DNA of 64,000 nucleotides from Lasiosphaeria ovina (lineage: Eukaryota; Ascomycota; Sordariomycetes; Sordariales; Lasiosphaeriaceae): NCBI GenBank assembly GCA_033439765.1, contig JAULSN010000006.1:3551885-3615884 (forward strand), read 5' to 3'. Position numbers and translations under genes: made by a program. Of this stretch, positions 54,915 to 64,000 are shown one piece after another (position 1 is the first letter of the stretch; every line of letters begins with the position of its first letter). The notes beneath the pieces were generated by a model that was given only the letters and a program-made list of their open reading frames with translations, made no database searches and was not told where the DNA came from.

Positions 54915-56107
54915 TCGGGATCTTAATGTGGCCCAGAACGTCATGTAGCCTGGAGCCGGGATCTTGGTGTGGCCCAGAATGTCAGTGTGGCCTGGAGCCG
55001 GGGTGGTGTGGCCCAGAATGTCAGTGTGGCTTGGAGCCAGGATCTCGGTGTGGCCTAAAACTTTAGAAAACGTCATGAGCCTTGTGGCTGTTGTGGCGTC
55101 CAGATCCATGTATGGTTCTATGTACTGATCTATATGTACTGTGATATTCTACGTACTGTGATGTGATGCTATGTCCTAGGATATGCCGTGTAGGATATGC
55201 CGTGTACTGTGATGGCCACGGAATAGCGGTGGCGCTATCAAAGCTGCCAGCGGTTCGCTTCTGAAAGGCCCAAAAAGCGGCCAACCGAAAAGGTCTACTC
55301 GAGAACCTCGAAAATTCCTGGACAAGGAATTTTCGCTGGCAAAGTCTATCCGAGCAAATCGAAAAATCCTTGGGAAATTTCGACTGCGCGGCAAAGTCTT
55401 CACGGCCAGCAAGCCCGAGATAACCACTGCTACTCGACTAGCCACGAGCTGCCGTGCTTCAAATGCGAAACTTATCCGCGACGGTTCCTAGGACTGCCTT
55501 GAATTGCTCCAGGAGTCCCGTCCATATCATCATCTTAGCTGCTTGTACCGCCATTGTCGGGCTACCGACTTCGAGGATTCGAACGCGAGCCAGATCGGTC
55601 CCGTCGACGCCAGCCAGCTTGTCGCTCTGCTAAGCAAAGCCCAACCAGACCAACAAGATGAACGAGATGAATCAGCACGGCGATCACGAGTAACGCTTTC
55701 CCTTAATCCTCCTACGGTGACGTGGCCGGCCGTTGTTCCCGCTCGACCGACTCAATGAAGTTTCCAATAATCTCGCGGCGTACTATTCCCTACTTCGACC
55801 CTAGGCCAGCGACCCGGATGCGCCAGAACCAGCCGACTCGCATGTTTTTTCAAAGCAGCTAGACAGCTGGCGGGACTTTCGCCGAAGGAACTAGGACGGT
55901 TTCGACGAAGACGAGGAGTTTTCTATCTCAGCAATCGCAGCAATCGCAGCAGCTAACGGCGCACGCTCGCGGGCCGAAGAAGACCGCCGCGAGGACGGAT
56001 GTGGCTGTGGCGGCGACAGACACTGGTAAGACAAGGAGGGTAACTGGAGCACGGCGAAAGACACGGGCAGAGAAAGGAGGGTGGTAGCTGGGGTGGGGAA
56101 CCGTGAC
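54915..56107. repeat. GTGGCC minisatellite and gene-poor spacer
   Basis: From 54915 to about 55060, imperfect units of the form GTGGCCCAGAATGTCAGT plus GTGGCCTGGAGCCGGGATCT repeat about three to four times; a related piece lies at 52350-52395. The rest (55060-56107) has short frames only. It probably includes decayed upstream parts of the second DUF7924 copy. Confidence 0.6.
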
Positions 56108-56289
56108 AACATCTTTGCCCACTATGCTACTCTATCGGAGGACGGCCTTGAATACCACCAGTATCCCCTTATATCGACAAACCTGAAGAAGTCTCACCGA
56201 GAGTTCAAAGACGGCTATAGACAGCTCAGAACGAACAGGACCATGCGAGGGACCAGTCGTACGCCCTGAGGGACCAAAAGGAGCACTAG
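56108..56289 (+). pseudogene. Scrap of a second DUF7924 gene
   Basis: Translation gives IFAHYATLSEDGLEYHQYPL and ISTNLKKSHREFKDGYRQL. After a one-base frame change it continues NEQDHARDQSYALRDQKEH then TAG. This aligns with the C-terminal part of the DUF7924 domain at 53860-54060 (LYAHYATPAGDGTLEYYQFP, RNEQDHAKRQSQAL). The N-terminal half is not recognisable. Confidence 0.8.
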
Positions 56290-56298
56290 CCAGTCCTG

Positions 56299-56925
56299 TC
56301 ATTTGGGCGTGGCATCTGCATTGTCGGCTTCTGTTTGCGTTTTTCTGCTGTCAGGTCCCCTTCGGTCTTTCTCTTCCTTCCCAAAACCCTCCGTGTCATA
56401 GAGCCCGTACTCAGGGTCCTCGATGCGCTCTCCTTCGTCGTAGACGGGCGGGTTCTTGCTGTCGGTAAAGTAAGGTCGTGGACCCGTGTCGACTTGTCGC
56501 AGATTCGCGTATTCTTCGGCGATTCGCCTATCCAAGGCCGGGGATCTCGTCAAATGGTAGACGTTCTCAGACTTGTAAATCGCATAAATAGGTTGATCAA
56601 CACACCGGTCCACCTTGTCGCGGACTTCCTTCTTGCATTCCTGGAGAAACATGTCGTAGCAGATGAAGATACGGTTCGAGCGCAACGTTACGGCATTTAG
56701 CTTCAGGTCCGGGGTCGGGTTGGCGTTTGCAGCTCTTGTTCCGGCTTTTATCTGGACAAAATGTGCAAGCATGGCATCTGTGAACTCTTTCACCAAGTCA
56801 TGGGCCAAGGCAATAGCTACGGAGGAGTGCCGAGACGAAAGGGTGTATGTTGTTCGGAAGAGACATCGTAGTGTGCCAGTTGCCTCTAGTGCTGCATAGC
56901 TTTCGGGCGCGACGTTTAGCTGCAT
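56299..56925 (-). CDS. Unknown 208-aa protein
   Basis: Uninterrupted frame from ATG 56925 (MQLNVAPESYAALEATGTLR). It has a helical N-terminal half (SSVAIALAHDLVKEFTDAML), a middle with TLRSNRIFICYDMFLQECKK, and an acidic, polar tail. There is no signal peptide, membrane span or recognised domain. It is convergent with the DUF7924 scrap, 9 bp away. Codon use looks coding-like and the frame is clean, unlike its neighbours. It may belong to a lineage-restricted family that travels with the DUF7924 and kinase genes. Confidence 0.5.
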   Translation of the reverse strand: MQLNVAPESYAALEATGTLRCLFRTTYTLSSRHSSVAIALAHDLVKEFTDAMLAHFVQIKAGTRAANANPTPDLKLNAVTLRSNRIFICYDMFLQECKKEVRDKVDRCVDQPIYAIYKSENVYHLTRSPALDRRIAEEYANLRQVDTGPRPYFTDSKNPPVYDEGERIEDPEYGLYDTEGFGKEEKDRRGPDSRKTQTEADNADATPK

Positions 56926-57377
56926 CTTATGCTCTGAAGTGGATGAAGCGGGTGATGGAATCGAGGACGAGGCGGGATATTAAGCACCGTACCGGAAGCT
57001 AGGGAAGAAAAGAGTAATTTGATTCAAGGATGCGAAATTAGACGAGAGTATTTAAGGTCAGTTGGCTTGTGCGGTTGTCCGGCACGTGCACCGGTTAGGC
57101 ACCAACTGAAAGTAGCCAACCCCACCCTGCCCACCACTTAGATTTCCGGTCCGAAGACCTCGCGCCGACCACCATGTTCCCCACCGTGGCCGGCGTCCGT
57201 AGGTTGAGCTCGCGTCGGCTGGACCACTACCGGCGCTCAGTCCCCGTCGGCAAGACGACTGTTGTGTCTCCAAGACGTCAGCCCACTGACCCATTGCTGA
57301 TTGCAGTTCCATTGTTCCTGAATGGGGTGTTGCCGGGTCTGTGACTTACGTCTTTGATTGTTAACCAGAGGCTATTC

Positions 57378-57569
57378 TCACCCAGACGAATAACCCGAAT
57401 CGTGGCAGTTACCGCACAGGGTTGCTGAAGTGACATCTGTCCTATTGCCGCTTTCACCCGGCCTATGTGGACCCCTTCCTGATCTCCTCGGCCTCAGAGC
57501 ACAGCGGGTGATTTGGCGGGCCATTCTGCTTCCGCATGACCGGCACAACGTGTCCCAGTAATTACACAT
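57378..57569 (-). CDS. Possible small zinc-ribbon-like protein, 63 aa
   Basis: Frame from ATG 57569, MCNYWDTLCRSCGSRMAR, then a basic stretch and a second Cys set near the end (LCGNCHDSGYSSG). The paired CxxC motifs suggest zinc binding. The frame also extends upstream without a stop. It may be a remnant; no family was recognised. Confidence 0.25.
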   Translation of the reverse strand: MCNYWDTLCRSCGSRMARQITRCALRPRRSGRGPHRPGESGNRTDVTSATLCGNCHDSGYSSG

Positions 57570-59760
57570 CTCGTCAAAAGAAGATGGCAAAGAATCCGAA
57601 TGAGGAGATTTCGTAGGTTCTGCGATCGGTCTGACTCTGTCTGCTTGCGGGTCACAGTTGGTTGATGGCTGATCTGGTGACCGCGAGGGAAATGTCCACT
57701 TTATTAAATCTGCACTATTTATTGAGAGGTAGGCTGAGGGCAAAAAACCAAGCTGGGTATTCTGCAAAGGGCCATCGTCCTGCAGGATCCATGCTGCCTT
57801 GCGGGCGGCTGCCTAGAAGACCTGACAGGCTGCGATTGTTGTCATCAACACTTGATGAGCTGGCCATGGCCGGGACCAAGCCTAAGGCCGATTTTGCGGC
57901 TAGGGCTCTATTTGTTCGCCGCTGTTAGTTGAGTCTCAACTCGCTCGTTGTCCGACTCATGCCTCAACCCGCGATAATCCCTGCGGAGTATGCCTCGCTT
58001 GCTGAGAGAAGTGAGCCCTCACAAGGCTTTGCCGATAACCCAACGCACAGCCTGGCTCTTTCAGGTATTCTGATGATATACTTCGACACAAAACCCGAGT
58101 GCTAGACGCGTCCGTGTTCTCCCCTGCGTCGCAAGAGACGTGTTTTCGGCATGGGTCCCCGTGACAATAGCCACACCTGATTGCTGTCCGCCCGGCCTAC
58201 CATACGGCCATCAGAGCTTTTAGGAGCGCCAACCTTGTGGCCCAACAGTGTCTGCGGCCTAGTCTGTCACCGGCCATGCTGTGCTCTTCGACGCTCGCCC
58301 CCCCCCCCCCAACCCCCAAACAACAGGAGACTGGTCCACATCCGTAGCCTTGAGCTCGACCGGAGTAGACCCAATACTGCCGTGCTTGCTGTTGTCATTT
58401 CGTATCCCTGTTGCGGCTGATCAGGCTATTCTTTTTCTCTCCTGCCAGCAAGACAGCGTGGCGCAACGCGCGCACATAATGGGGCGTGAGGTCGGATCCA
58501 AGGTGGCTGGCTCGGGCTATGCAGTGCGGCGAACAAGTCGTGACATCCACAATAGGCAGCAGCGGGCCTTCAATGATGCGGCCCGCTTCCCGAGATATGC
58601 GCTGGCTAGAAACATCGCACGCCTTCTTTGCTACGCAGCTGGACCAGCAAGCCTCACCCTCAAATCTGCCTAGTGGCCCCCCTCTGCTGCCGTTCCTTGG
58701 ATGTGATGATGGGGCCCCTGTCTCACATCCCGCCTGAGGAGAAGCGCGCTCGTAAACGGCCGTATTGCAGATCCTCCTGCTCCGCCTCCACGATGCTTGC
58801 ATGCCAAGGATCATGACTCCTCTCGGCCGCCGCACTCGCTCCACAGCCCGACTGCCTGCAAGCAGCCAGGTGCCTTGTTGGACACCATCTCAGGACCTTG
58901 TACTCGCCGTTAAGAGTCCTGCCAACGCGCCGCCTAGGCAGAGAGCCCTCTCGCGAAGCCTTGCACCAGCGCGTTTGTCACGGTTGGAAAGTCCGCTGCT
59001 CCGCTGGTAGCCGGACGGAACGTGAGCTGTCGGGTTCGATGGCTCGAGGGGCGGCGGCGGCGGCGGTTGGCTGACCAGTAGCGCGGCAACTATATCGGCT
59101 ATGTCTGGGGTTGTGACTTCGCGGCAACACAGCACAGTATCATGGCTGGTGGCTCGGTAGCGGCTTTGTGCGATGTCGAAGGGTGGGCGTCGGTGTTTTC
59201 GATGGGCCTCTTGCGCCAAGTACATCGTCGGGATACCGTGTGTCTCTTGTGAACTCGGAGGCGACGAGAACAGGGAGGACCCGCCTGTCGCGTCGCTATG
59301 ACTGGGCCTCTGTTGCGGATTCATGGTTGCATATGGTACAGTACGGCAGTTGTGCTATTGGTCGACATACGAGCTCTCCAAGGGAGCCGGCGCATGTTCA
59401 ATACGACGAGGTGAGGATAAAGGTATCGACCTCGAACTGTGGACAAGTTGTTGAAGGGAGAAGGACAGGATGGCGGGGGTTGCGGCACAAGAAATTCAGG
59501 TCGCCTGGATCCCGGATCCAGGGCGCCGTGACACGTGACGCGGGATTTGGAGCAATCCGGCAACACAGCAAATCTGCACCACAGGTCGCACCGAGCTGGC
59601 CTCACGCTGCCTCGCCGCGGCCGGCGATCTGCCCTCTTGACCGCGGTTTGCGTCTCCCCTCTCCAGTTTCTTCTCCTCTCTCGCATCCCATCTCTCGCTT
59701 CCCTGTCTCGCTTCCCTCTCTCACGTCCCTCCCCCGTGACACGTCAATCAGAGCCTGCCC
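57570..59760. other. Gene-poor stretch, nothing recognised
   Basis: About 2.2 kb of mixed-composition sequence with short frames on both strands, a C-run at about 58301-58310 and a small CGG repeat at about 59050-59067. No family, RNA gene or repeat element could be supported. Confidence 0.4.
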
Positions 59761-60066
59761 GTTATTGCTTTTGCCGACCTCCCCGACGAGATCATCAACC
59801 ACCTGCTCTACTACGTCTCCGCCGACGACGCCCTCACCAACCTCCAGCTCGTCTCGCGCCGATGCCACCAGCTGGCCTGCTCCCCGCTGCTGTGGCGCCA
59901 CCACTGCCGCACCTCCTTCGCCCACTGGAGGGAGAGCCACCACATCCAGCAGAAGCTGGCCGGCCCCGTCGCCGCCGTCGACTGGAAGGGCCTGTTCCGC
60001 TCGCGCAAGCGCAACGATGAGCGCCTCGCCGGCATTTTTGAGGGAATTCTCAGTACTAGGCACTAG
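59761..60066 (+). pseudogene. Truncated F-box gene (FBXO21-like N-terminus)
   Basis: In a frame with no usable ATG, 59761-60066 reads ADLPDEIINHLLYYVSADDA, then LTNLQLVSRRCHQLACSPLLW (the F-box) and KGLFRSRKRNDERLAGIFEG, ending ILSTRH and TAG. I recall fungal FBXO21-like proteins having this order and continuing for hundreds more residues. Here the match stops abruptly, at a switch to unrelated minisatellite-like DNA. Upstream there is an in-frame TGA; a CAG just before the domain could be an old acceptor. It is therefore a 5'- and 3'-truncated fragment. Confidence 0.75.
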
Positions 60067-60215
60067 CGCCTCCATCGCTCACAGGCCACGGCGCAGTGGC
60101 GCACACTGGCGCATGCGCCCAAACCAAGGCCACATTGCTATGTCCAGTAACGCAGCTCCGGGTTTCACCAGGTCCCATGGTTTCCAGTAACACGGTTCAC
60201 GGCTTCACAGGGTTA

Positions 60216-60321
60216 CCAGTAACCTACGTCCCGCCGCCAACCTGTGCCCAGTAACCTACGTCCGCCCACCAACCTGTGCCAAGTAACCTACGTCCGCCCA
60301 CCTACCTGTGCCTAGTAACCT
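60216..60321. repeat. Short minisatellite, ~31-bp unit
   Basis: Units beginning AGTAACCTACGTCCGCCCAC and ending CCAACCTGTGCC repeat three times, with a partial fourth. It directly follows the F-box fragment. Confidence 0.85.
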
Positions 60322-60384
60322 GTCTACGTTCGCAGCACGATAAACTTTCAGCCATCGATCCTCTAATCAGTCGTTTTATTTCTT

Positions 60385-60795
60385 CTAAGCTGTTGCTGAA
60401 TAGAAAGCCTGCCGCTCTGCAATATCTCCCTCTATTCTCCTCCATATATCACCCACACCTCTTCTCCCAGTATCAAATGGTTCGTCTTCCATCTCTCGAG
60501 CCACCCGAGCCTCAACTTGATCATCTTCTGATCGGCTCCAATCCAAATAAGCCATCATCTCCTCCCTCGTCCAGTCCCTCGGGCCTGTTGCAGTGATGCA
60601 ATGCTTTGCCATCTCCTTGTAGTCAAGACACCAGTCGTAGCTTGCCTGGTCATATCGTAGTGGTAGACCCATTGCCGTTCGATAATGCTCATTGGTTCTG
60701 ATTCCACGTGGTTGGGTATCATACCACGCGTCTCTTGCTGTAGTATATCTGCAGTAGATTGCTTGCGGGTCATCATATCTTAACTGCCGCTTCAT
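60385..60795 (-). CDS. Small conserved-looking protein of unknown function, 136 aa
   Basis: Clean frame from ATG 60795 (MKRQLRYDDPQAIYCRYTTA). It is rich in Tyr, Arg, Trp and acidic residues, e.g. YDWCLDYKEMAKHCITATGP, RDWTREEMMAYLDWSRSEDD and GRRGVGDIWRRIEGDIA. There is no signal or membrane segment. It overlaps the end of the FunK1 remnant frame by a few bases on the same strand. I believe similar small proteins occur in accessory regions of related fungi, but the function is unknown. Confidence 0.5.
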   Translation of the reverse strand: MKRQLRYDDPQAIYCRYTTARDAWYDTQPRGIRTNEHYRTAMGLPLRYDQASYDWCLDYKEMAKHCITATGPRDWTREEMMAYLDWSRSEDDQVEARVAREMEDEPFDTGRRGVGDIWRRIEGDIAERQAFYSATA

Positions 60796-61391
60796 GGCTC
60801 TCCTTGGCTTCGATGTCGTGCCAATTCGAAGACCTCTCCGCTCATCCAGAGAAACCCGAGAATCGTGGAAACCAAACGTAGCCCATCTTCGTTTATGTCG
60901 AACTGGTCGGATGCGATCGCTCCTAGTCGGTCAAACTCCCACAGCCTCATTAATGACCCGCAGATGGTGAAGCCCAGGACGAAACGACGGCTGTCCTGCG
61001 TAGCAAGGACTTCTCTAGCGTATGTCCCGAGATCAAGCCACGCCTTGGGAGCTATGTCGGCGGACGGGTTGCTCTTCAGTTCTCCTGGTACGAGAATCTG
61101 TGACCAGTGGCATTTCGAGTCTTTCCCAGCATCGGCCTCGCTCACAAAGCCGACATCCATCTTGCGTTCCGATGTAGAACCCGAGATTGGCTTGTTGGGC
61201 TGCGCCAGTGGTCTCCGTCGTAATATCGGGGTTGATGTGACGTCCTGAGCAAATGTTTCTAACTTCTCGATCAACCCTGAGAACCAGCTCAAGACACGGT
61301 CTTCATCCGCACCACCCTTTACGATATAGCGGATCGTCTCCTTCGATATACTTCTTAAAGGCAGCCTCAGATGCCGTCTTAAGATCCGGTA
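60792..61391 (-). pseudogene. FunK1-type fungal kinase, N-terminal fragment
   Basis: The frame at 61292-60792 reads SWFSGLIEKLETFAQDVTST, RRPLAQPNKPISGSTSERKM, HWSQILVPGELKSNPSADIA and RRFVLGFTICGSLMRLWEFD. These are hallmark blocks of the region before the kinase lobe in FunK1 proteins. It ends soon after STILGFLWM, so the ATP-binding and catalytic parts are absent. Just upstream (61300-61390), another frame reads ASEAAFKKYIEGDDPLYRKG, the preceding part, so a frameshift lies near 61300. At 61391 the sequence passes abruptly into AT-rich DNA, which has probably destroyed the 5' end. Confidence 0.8.
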
Positions 61392-61511
61392 TATCTCTTA
61401 AATAAGCGCTTCTTTCGGTTTAGGTTTAAGGTTTTTTAAAGATAAAAAAATTTAAAATATTAATATATTAAAGTCTTTAAAAAAATATAAATAAATACTT
61501 AAGCCATTCTA

Positions 61512-62100
61512 ATCCTAACTTTACGAGATATTAAAATACTAAAGTACTCGGGCTACTCTAATCCTAGCTTTACGAAATACTAAGATACTAAAGCGCTCGG
61601 GCCACTCCGATCCTAGCTTTACGAGATGCTGAGATGCTGAAGCGCTCGGGCTACTCCGATCCTAGCTTTACGAGATACTAAGATACTGAAGCGCTCGGGC
61701 TACTCCGATCCCAGCTTTACGAGATGCTAAGATGCTAAAGCGCTCGGGCTACTCCGATCCCAGCTTCACGAGATGCTGAGATACTAAAGCGCTCGGGCCA
61801 CTCCGATCCTAGCTTTACGAGATACTAAGATACTAAAGCGCTCGGGCTATTCCGATCCTAGCTTTACGAGATACTAAGATACTAAAGCGCTCGGGCTACT
61901 CCAATCCTAGCTTTATAAGATACTAAGATACTAAAGCGCTTAGGCTACTCCGATCCTAGCTTTACGAGATACTAAGATACTAAAGCGCTCGGGCTACTCC
62001 GATCCTAACTTTACAAGATACTAAGATACTAAAGCGCTCGGGCTACTCCGATCCTAGCTTTACGAGATATTAAGATACTAAAGCGCTCGGGCTATTCCGA
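61512..62100. repeat. Tandem array, 49-bp unit, about 12 copies
   Basis: The unit contains GCGCTCGGGCTACTCCGATC followed by CTAGCTTTACGAGATACTAA. Unit length is constant at 49 bp. Differences among units are nearly all C/T or A/G transitions (for example GATGCTGAGATGCTGA versus GATACTAAGATACTAA), as expected from graded RIP. Confidence 0.92.
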
Positions 62101-62788
62101 TCTCGATCTCCTAAGTATATTAAAATCTACGATTAAGATAAAAGATTAAAGTACTTATCTTAAATATATTATCTCGTCGTTACGCGTAGTTATCTACGGG
62201 GTTATATACGAGTACGCGATTATAATTAAAAAAGAATAAAGATAAAGTTAAAGAGTATTATTATTTTTTTAAAAGTACGCGGTCGCGCTATTTTACGCGT
62301 TTTCCCCTTCGCTCGGCGTCGGCGATAAGTAAAAGCGAGGGGTTAGGGGCGCCCTACTATAAAAATAGTCTATACGTTTATTTTCGTAGGAATCCTTTTC
62401 TATTTTGCTTTATATCGTAGCTAATCTTTATCTAAATAGAACGCGGGTAATACTATTAGAAAGCCCTATTTTAATATATTTCAAGAGTACCTTTATTTTT
62501 ATTTTTAATAGAGGTATAAACGCTATATAGTAGTTTAAAGGTAAATCGAGAAAAAGGTTATCCCGGGTATTATAATTAGCTATAGCCGCCGTATATAAGT
62601 ATATATATAGGTCAGCTCGCCCGCTAAGTACTCGGAGGCCCTCGGAGCCTAGTCTTTATTTTAACCGGATAATTAGGCTCCTCGTCGTCGGATATATAGT
62701 AATTATTATTTAAGAAATTAGAAGTATATTCCTACGAATAGCGGGAGGATGAAATACTTAGAAAGGTTCGTTTATTTATATCCGCTAA

Positions 62789-63171
62789 TTATACTACTTG
62801 GAAAATTAAATAAAGAGCGCTATCTATATAAATAGTAGTATTTATTTACTTATATAACTTGGAAAATTAAATAAAGAGCGCTATTTATATAAATAGTAGT
62901 ATTTATTTACTTATATAACTTGGAAAATTAAATAAAGAGCGCTATCTATATAAATAGTAGTATTTATTTACTTATACTACTTGGAAAATTAAATAAAGAG
63001 CGCTATCTATATAAATAGTAGTATTTATTTACTTATACTACTTGGAAAATTAAATAAAGAGCGCTATCTATATAAATAGTAGTATTTATTTACTTATACT
63101 ACTTAGAAAATTAAATAAAAAGCGCTATCTATATAAATAATAGTCTTTATTTAATTTTCCAAGTAGTATAA
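62789..63171. mobile_element. 383-bp MITE-like element with internal 61-bp tandem units
   Basis: The ends are perfect 26-bp inverted repeats: 62789-62814 (starts TTATACTACTTGGAAAATTA) and 63146-63171 (ends TTCCAAGTAGTATAA). Between them a 61-bp unit (ACTTGGAAAATTAAATAAAG plus GCGCTATCTATATAAATAG and so on) is repeated about six times, each copy starting with part of the left terminal repeat. No coding capacity. No clear target duplication was found. Confidence 0.7.
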
Positions 63172-64000
63172 GTCTAGAAATATTCTAATATATATTTTAA
63201 TAAGTAGTTAAGTTAGTCCCTCCTACCCTACTTAGACCTACGACTATACTAGCCCTTATATCTATACTTAGTCCTTTACTATATATACTTAGCGCGGGCC
63301 GTCTAGGGAAATAGAATAAATAAAGCTAAGAGGTATTAACGTCGTAGGGCTACTTCCGAATATAAGGAAGTCGGAAATATTTTCCTCGATAGTTTAATCG
63401 ACGATTTTCATTAAGATAACTAAGAAAGGCGGGGTTAATTCTAAAACGGCTAACGCTAAATAAGAGTAGCTACTAAACCTATAATTTTTTAGCGCGTTCT
63501 CTACCTTCTAGCTATTAGAAGTTTTCTTTTCCTCCTCTTCGGTTTTAACCTATACTAGCTTTAATCCTTATATATTATTTCTACTACTCTTACTATAATT
63601 CTAGTAACCTAAACGATATAAACGAGCGGTAGAGGTATAGAACTACCCGATTATTCTCTTAAATAATTTAAAGGAGAATTAAAGTATCTTTTTATCTAAT
63701 ATTCTATATTACTATAACCCGATTCTCGTCCTCTTATACTCGACGAAGTCGATAAATTTCTACGAAGCGTATAGAAATCGAGAAGTAGGGAATCTTATAA
63801 CGGTATATATATTCTAAATTCGATTATAATTATTATATAATAATAAGTTTTCCCTAGGATCCTAGGATAATACCGACGACCGTATAGACGGTACCCGATA
63901 TAACGAATCTCTACCGGGATCTAAATATAGTAGCGGGGATAGTAGGAATATCGGTATTAAACTACGCGATAGGGATAGTAGTTAGCCGTACGGAGACTTA

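Larger units (their letters stand above)
61392..64000. other. AT/TpA-rich, RIP-like gene-free terminal region
   Basis: From about 61400 to the window end, the base composition drops sharply in GC, and TA steps dominate. No reading frame longer than about 60 codons is present. Within it are a 49-bp tandem array and a 61-bp array inside an inverted-repeat element. The remainder (62100-62780 and 63175-64000) looks like repeat DNA mutated beyond recognition. This fits RIP, which turns CpA into TpA in duplicated DNA. No TTAGGG telomere repeats are seen. Confidence 0.75.

Noticed and set aside
55560..55620. GTTCGAATCC-like tRNA B box on the minus strand
   Set aside because: The flanking bases do not form a T-arm stem and no A box or acceptor stem was found.
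58395..59324. Two minus-strand frames of about 145 codons each
   Set aside because: Pro/Arg/Ser-rich without recognisable blocks; no support beyond being open.
59168..60190. 340-codon plus-strand frame
   Set aside because: It overlaps the F-box fragment in a different frame and is Ser/Thr/Pro-rich, low-complexity sequence. The F-box frame has the family match.
61512..63171. CRISPR array
   Set aside because: The repeats are head-to-tail with no unique spacers and the host is a eukaryote; these are satellites.

Overview
The window is nuclear DNA of a filamentous ascomycete (Pezizomycotina), most likely a Sordariomycete and perhaps in or near the Sordariales. The reasons are split genes with short introns (donor GTANGT, branch CTNAC or TGCTAAC, acceptor YAG), long intergenic spacers, typical fungal families (RING-CH Doa10, Clr5, AA7 oxidase, BIM1-like copper protein, DUF7924, FunK1), and an AT-rich right end that looks mutated by RIP (repeat-induced point mutation). 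Species was not determined. All splice models were read by eye.

Core part, 1-48.3 kb. In order: a membrane desaturase cut by the left edge; a 1266-aa membrane-anchored protein with seven tandem 11-residue repeats; the intronless ER-associated degradation ubiquitin ligase Doa10/Ssm4; a decayed Mae1-type transporter; an AA7 flavo-oxidase with an 8-nt exon; two tandem small secreted Cys-rich proteins; a broken P450; a dual-targeted arginyl-tRNA synthetase with a 7-nt last exon; a ferric/cupric reductase divergent from a GPI-anchored BIM1-like copper protein; a Ser/Thr-rich GPI protein; a broken gene of unknown function; a short-chain dehydrogenase; a Clr5-domain protein; and a Zn2Cys6 regulator (broken), a dienelactone hydrolase (intact) and an amidase (broken). 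Housekeeping genes are intact and accessory genes are often dead, so the region looks like a mosaic of stable and decaying loci.

Accessory part, 48.3-61.4 kb. This holds a cohort of lineage-restricted families, mostly broken: a repeat-bearing unknown protein, an FHA-kinase that has lost its catalytic core, an intact-core DUF7924 (PD-(D/E)XK nuclease-like) gene, a second DUF7924 scrap, a FunK1 kinase N-terminus, an F-box (FBXO21-like) scrap and small conserved unknown proteins. The intact DUF7924 gene lies between two same-orientation LTR sequences, with a chromovirus chromodomain scrap just upstream. The same minisatellite family flanks the whole unit, so the gene appears to sit inside an LTR element.

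Right end, 61.4-64 kb. No genes are visible. The stretch is AT/TpA-rich, with a 49-bp tandem array of about 12 copies and a 383-bp element that has 26-bp perfect terminal inverted repeats around an internally amplified 61-bp unit. It could be subtelomeric or dispersed heterochromatin. No telomere repeat is present.

Copper or iron reduction is the clearest joint function: the reductase and the BIM1-like gene diverge from a shared 2.2-kb promoter carrying three TTTGCTC motifs. Many nonsense codons in the dead genes are CAG to TAG or TGG to TAG-type transitions, as RIP or ordinary decay would produce.
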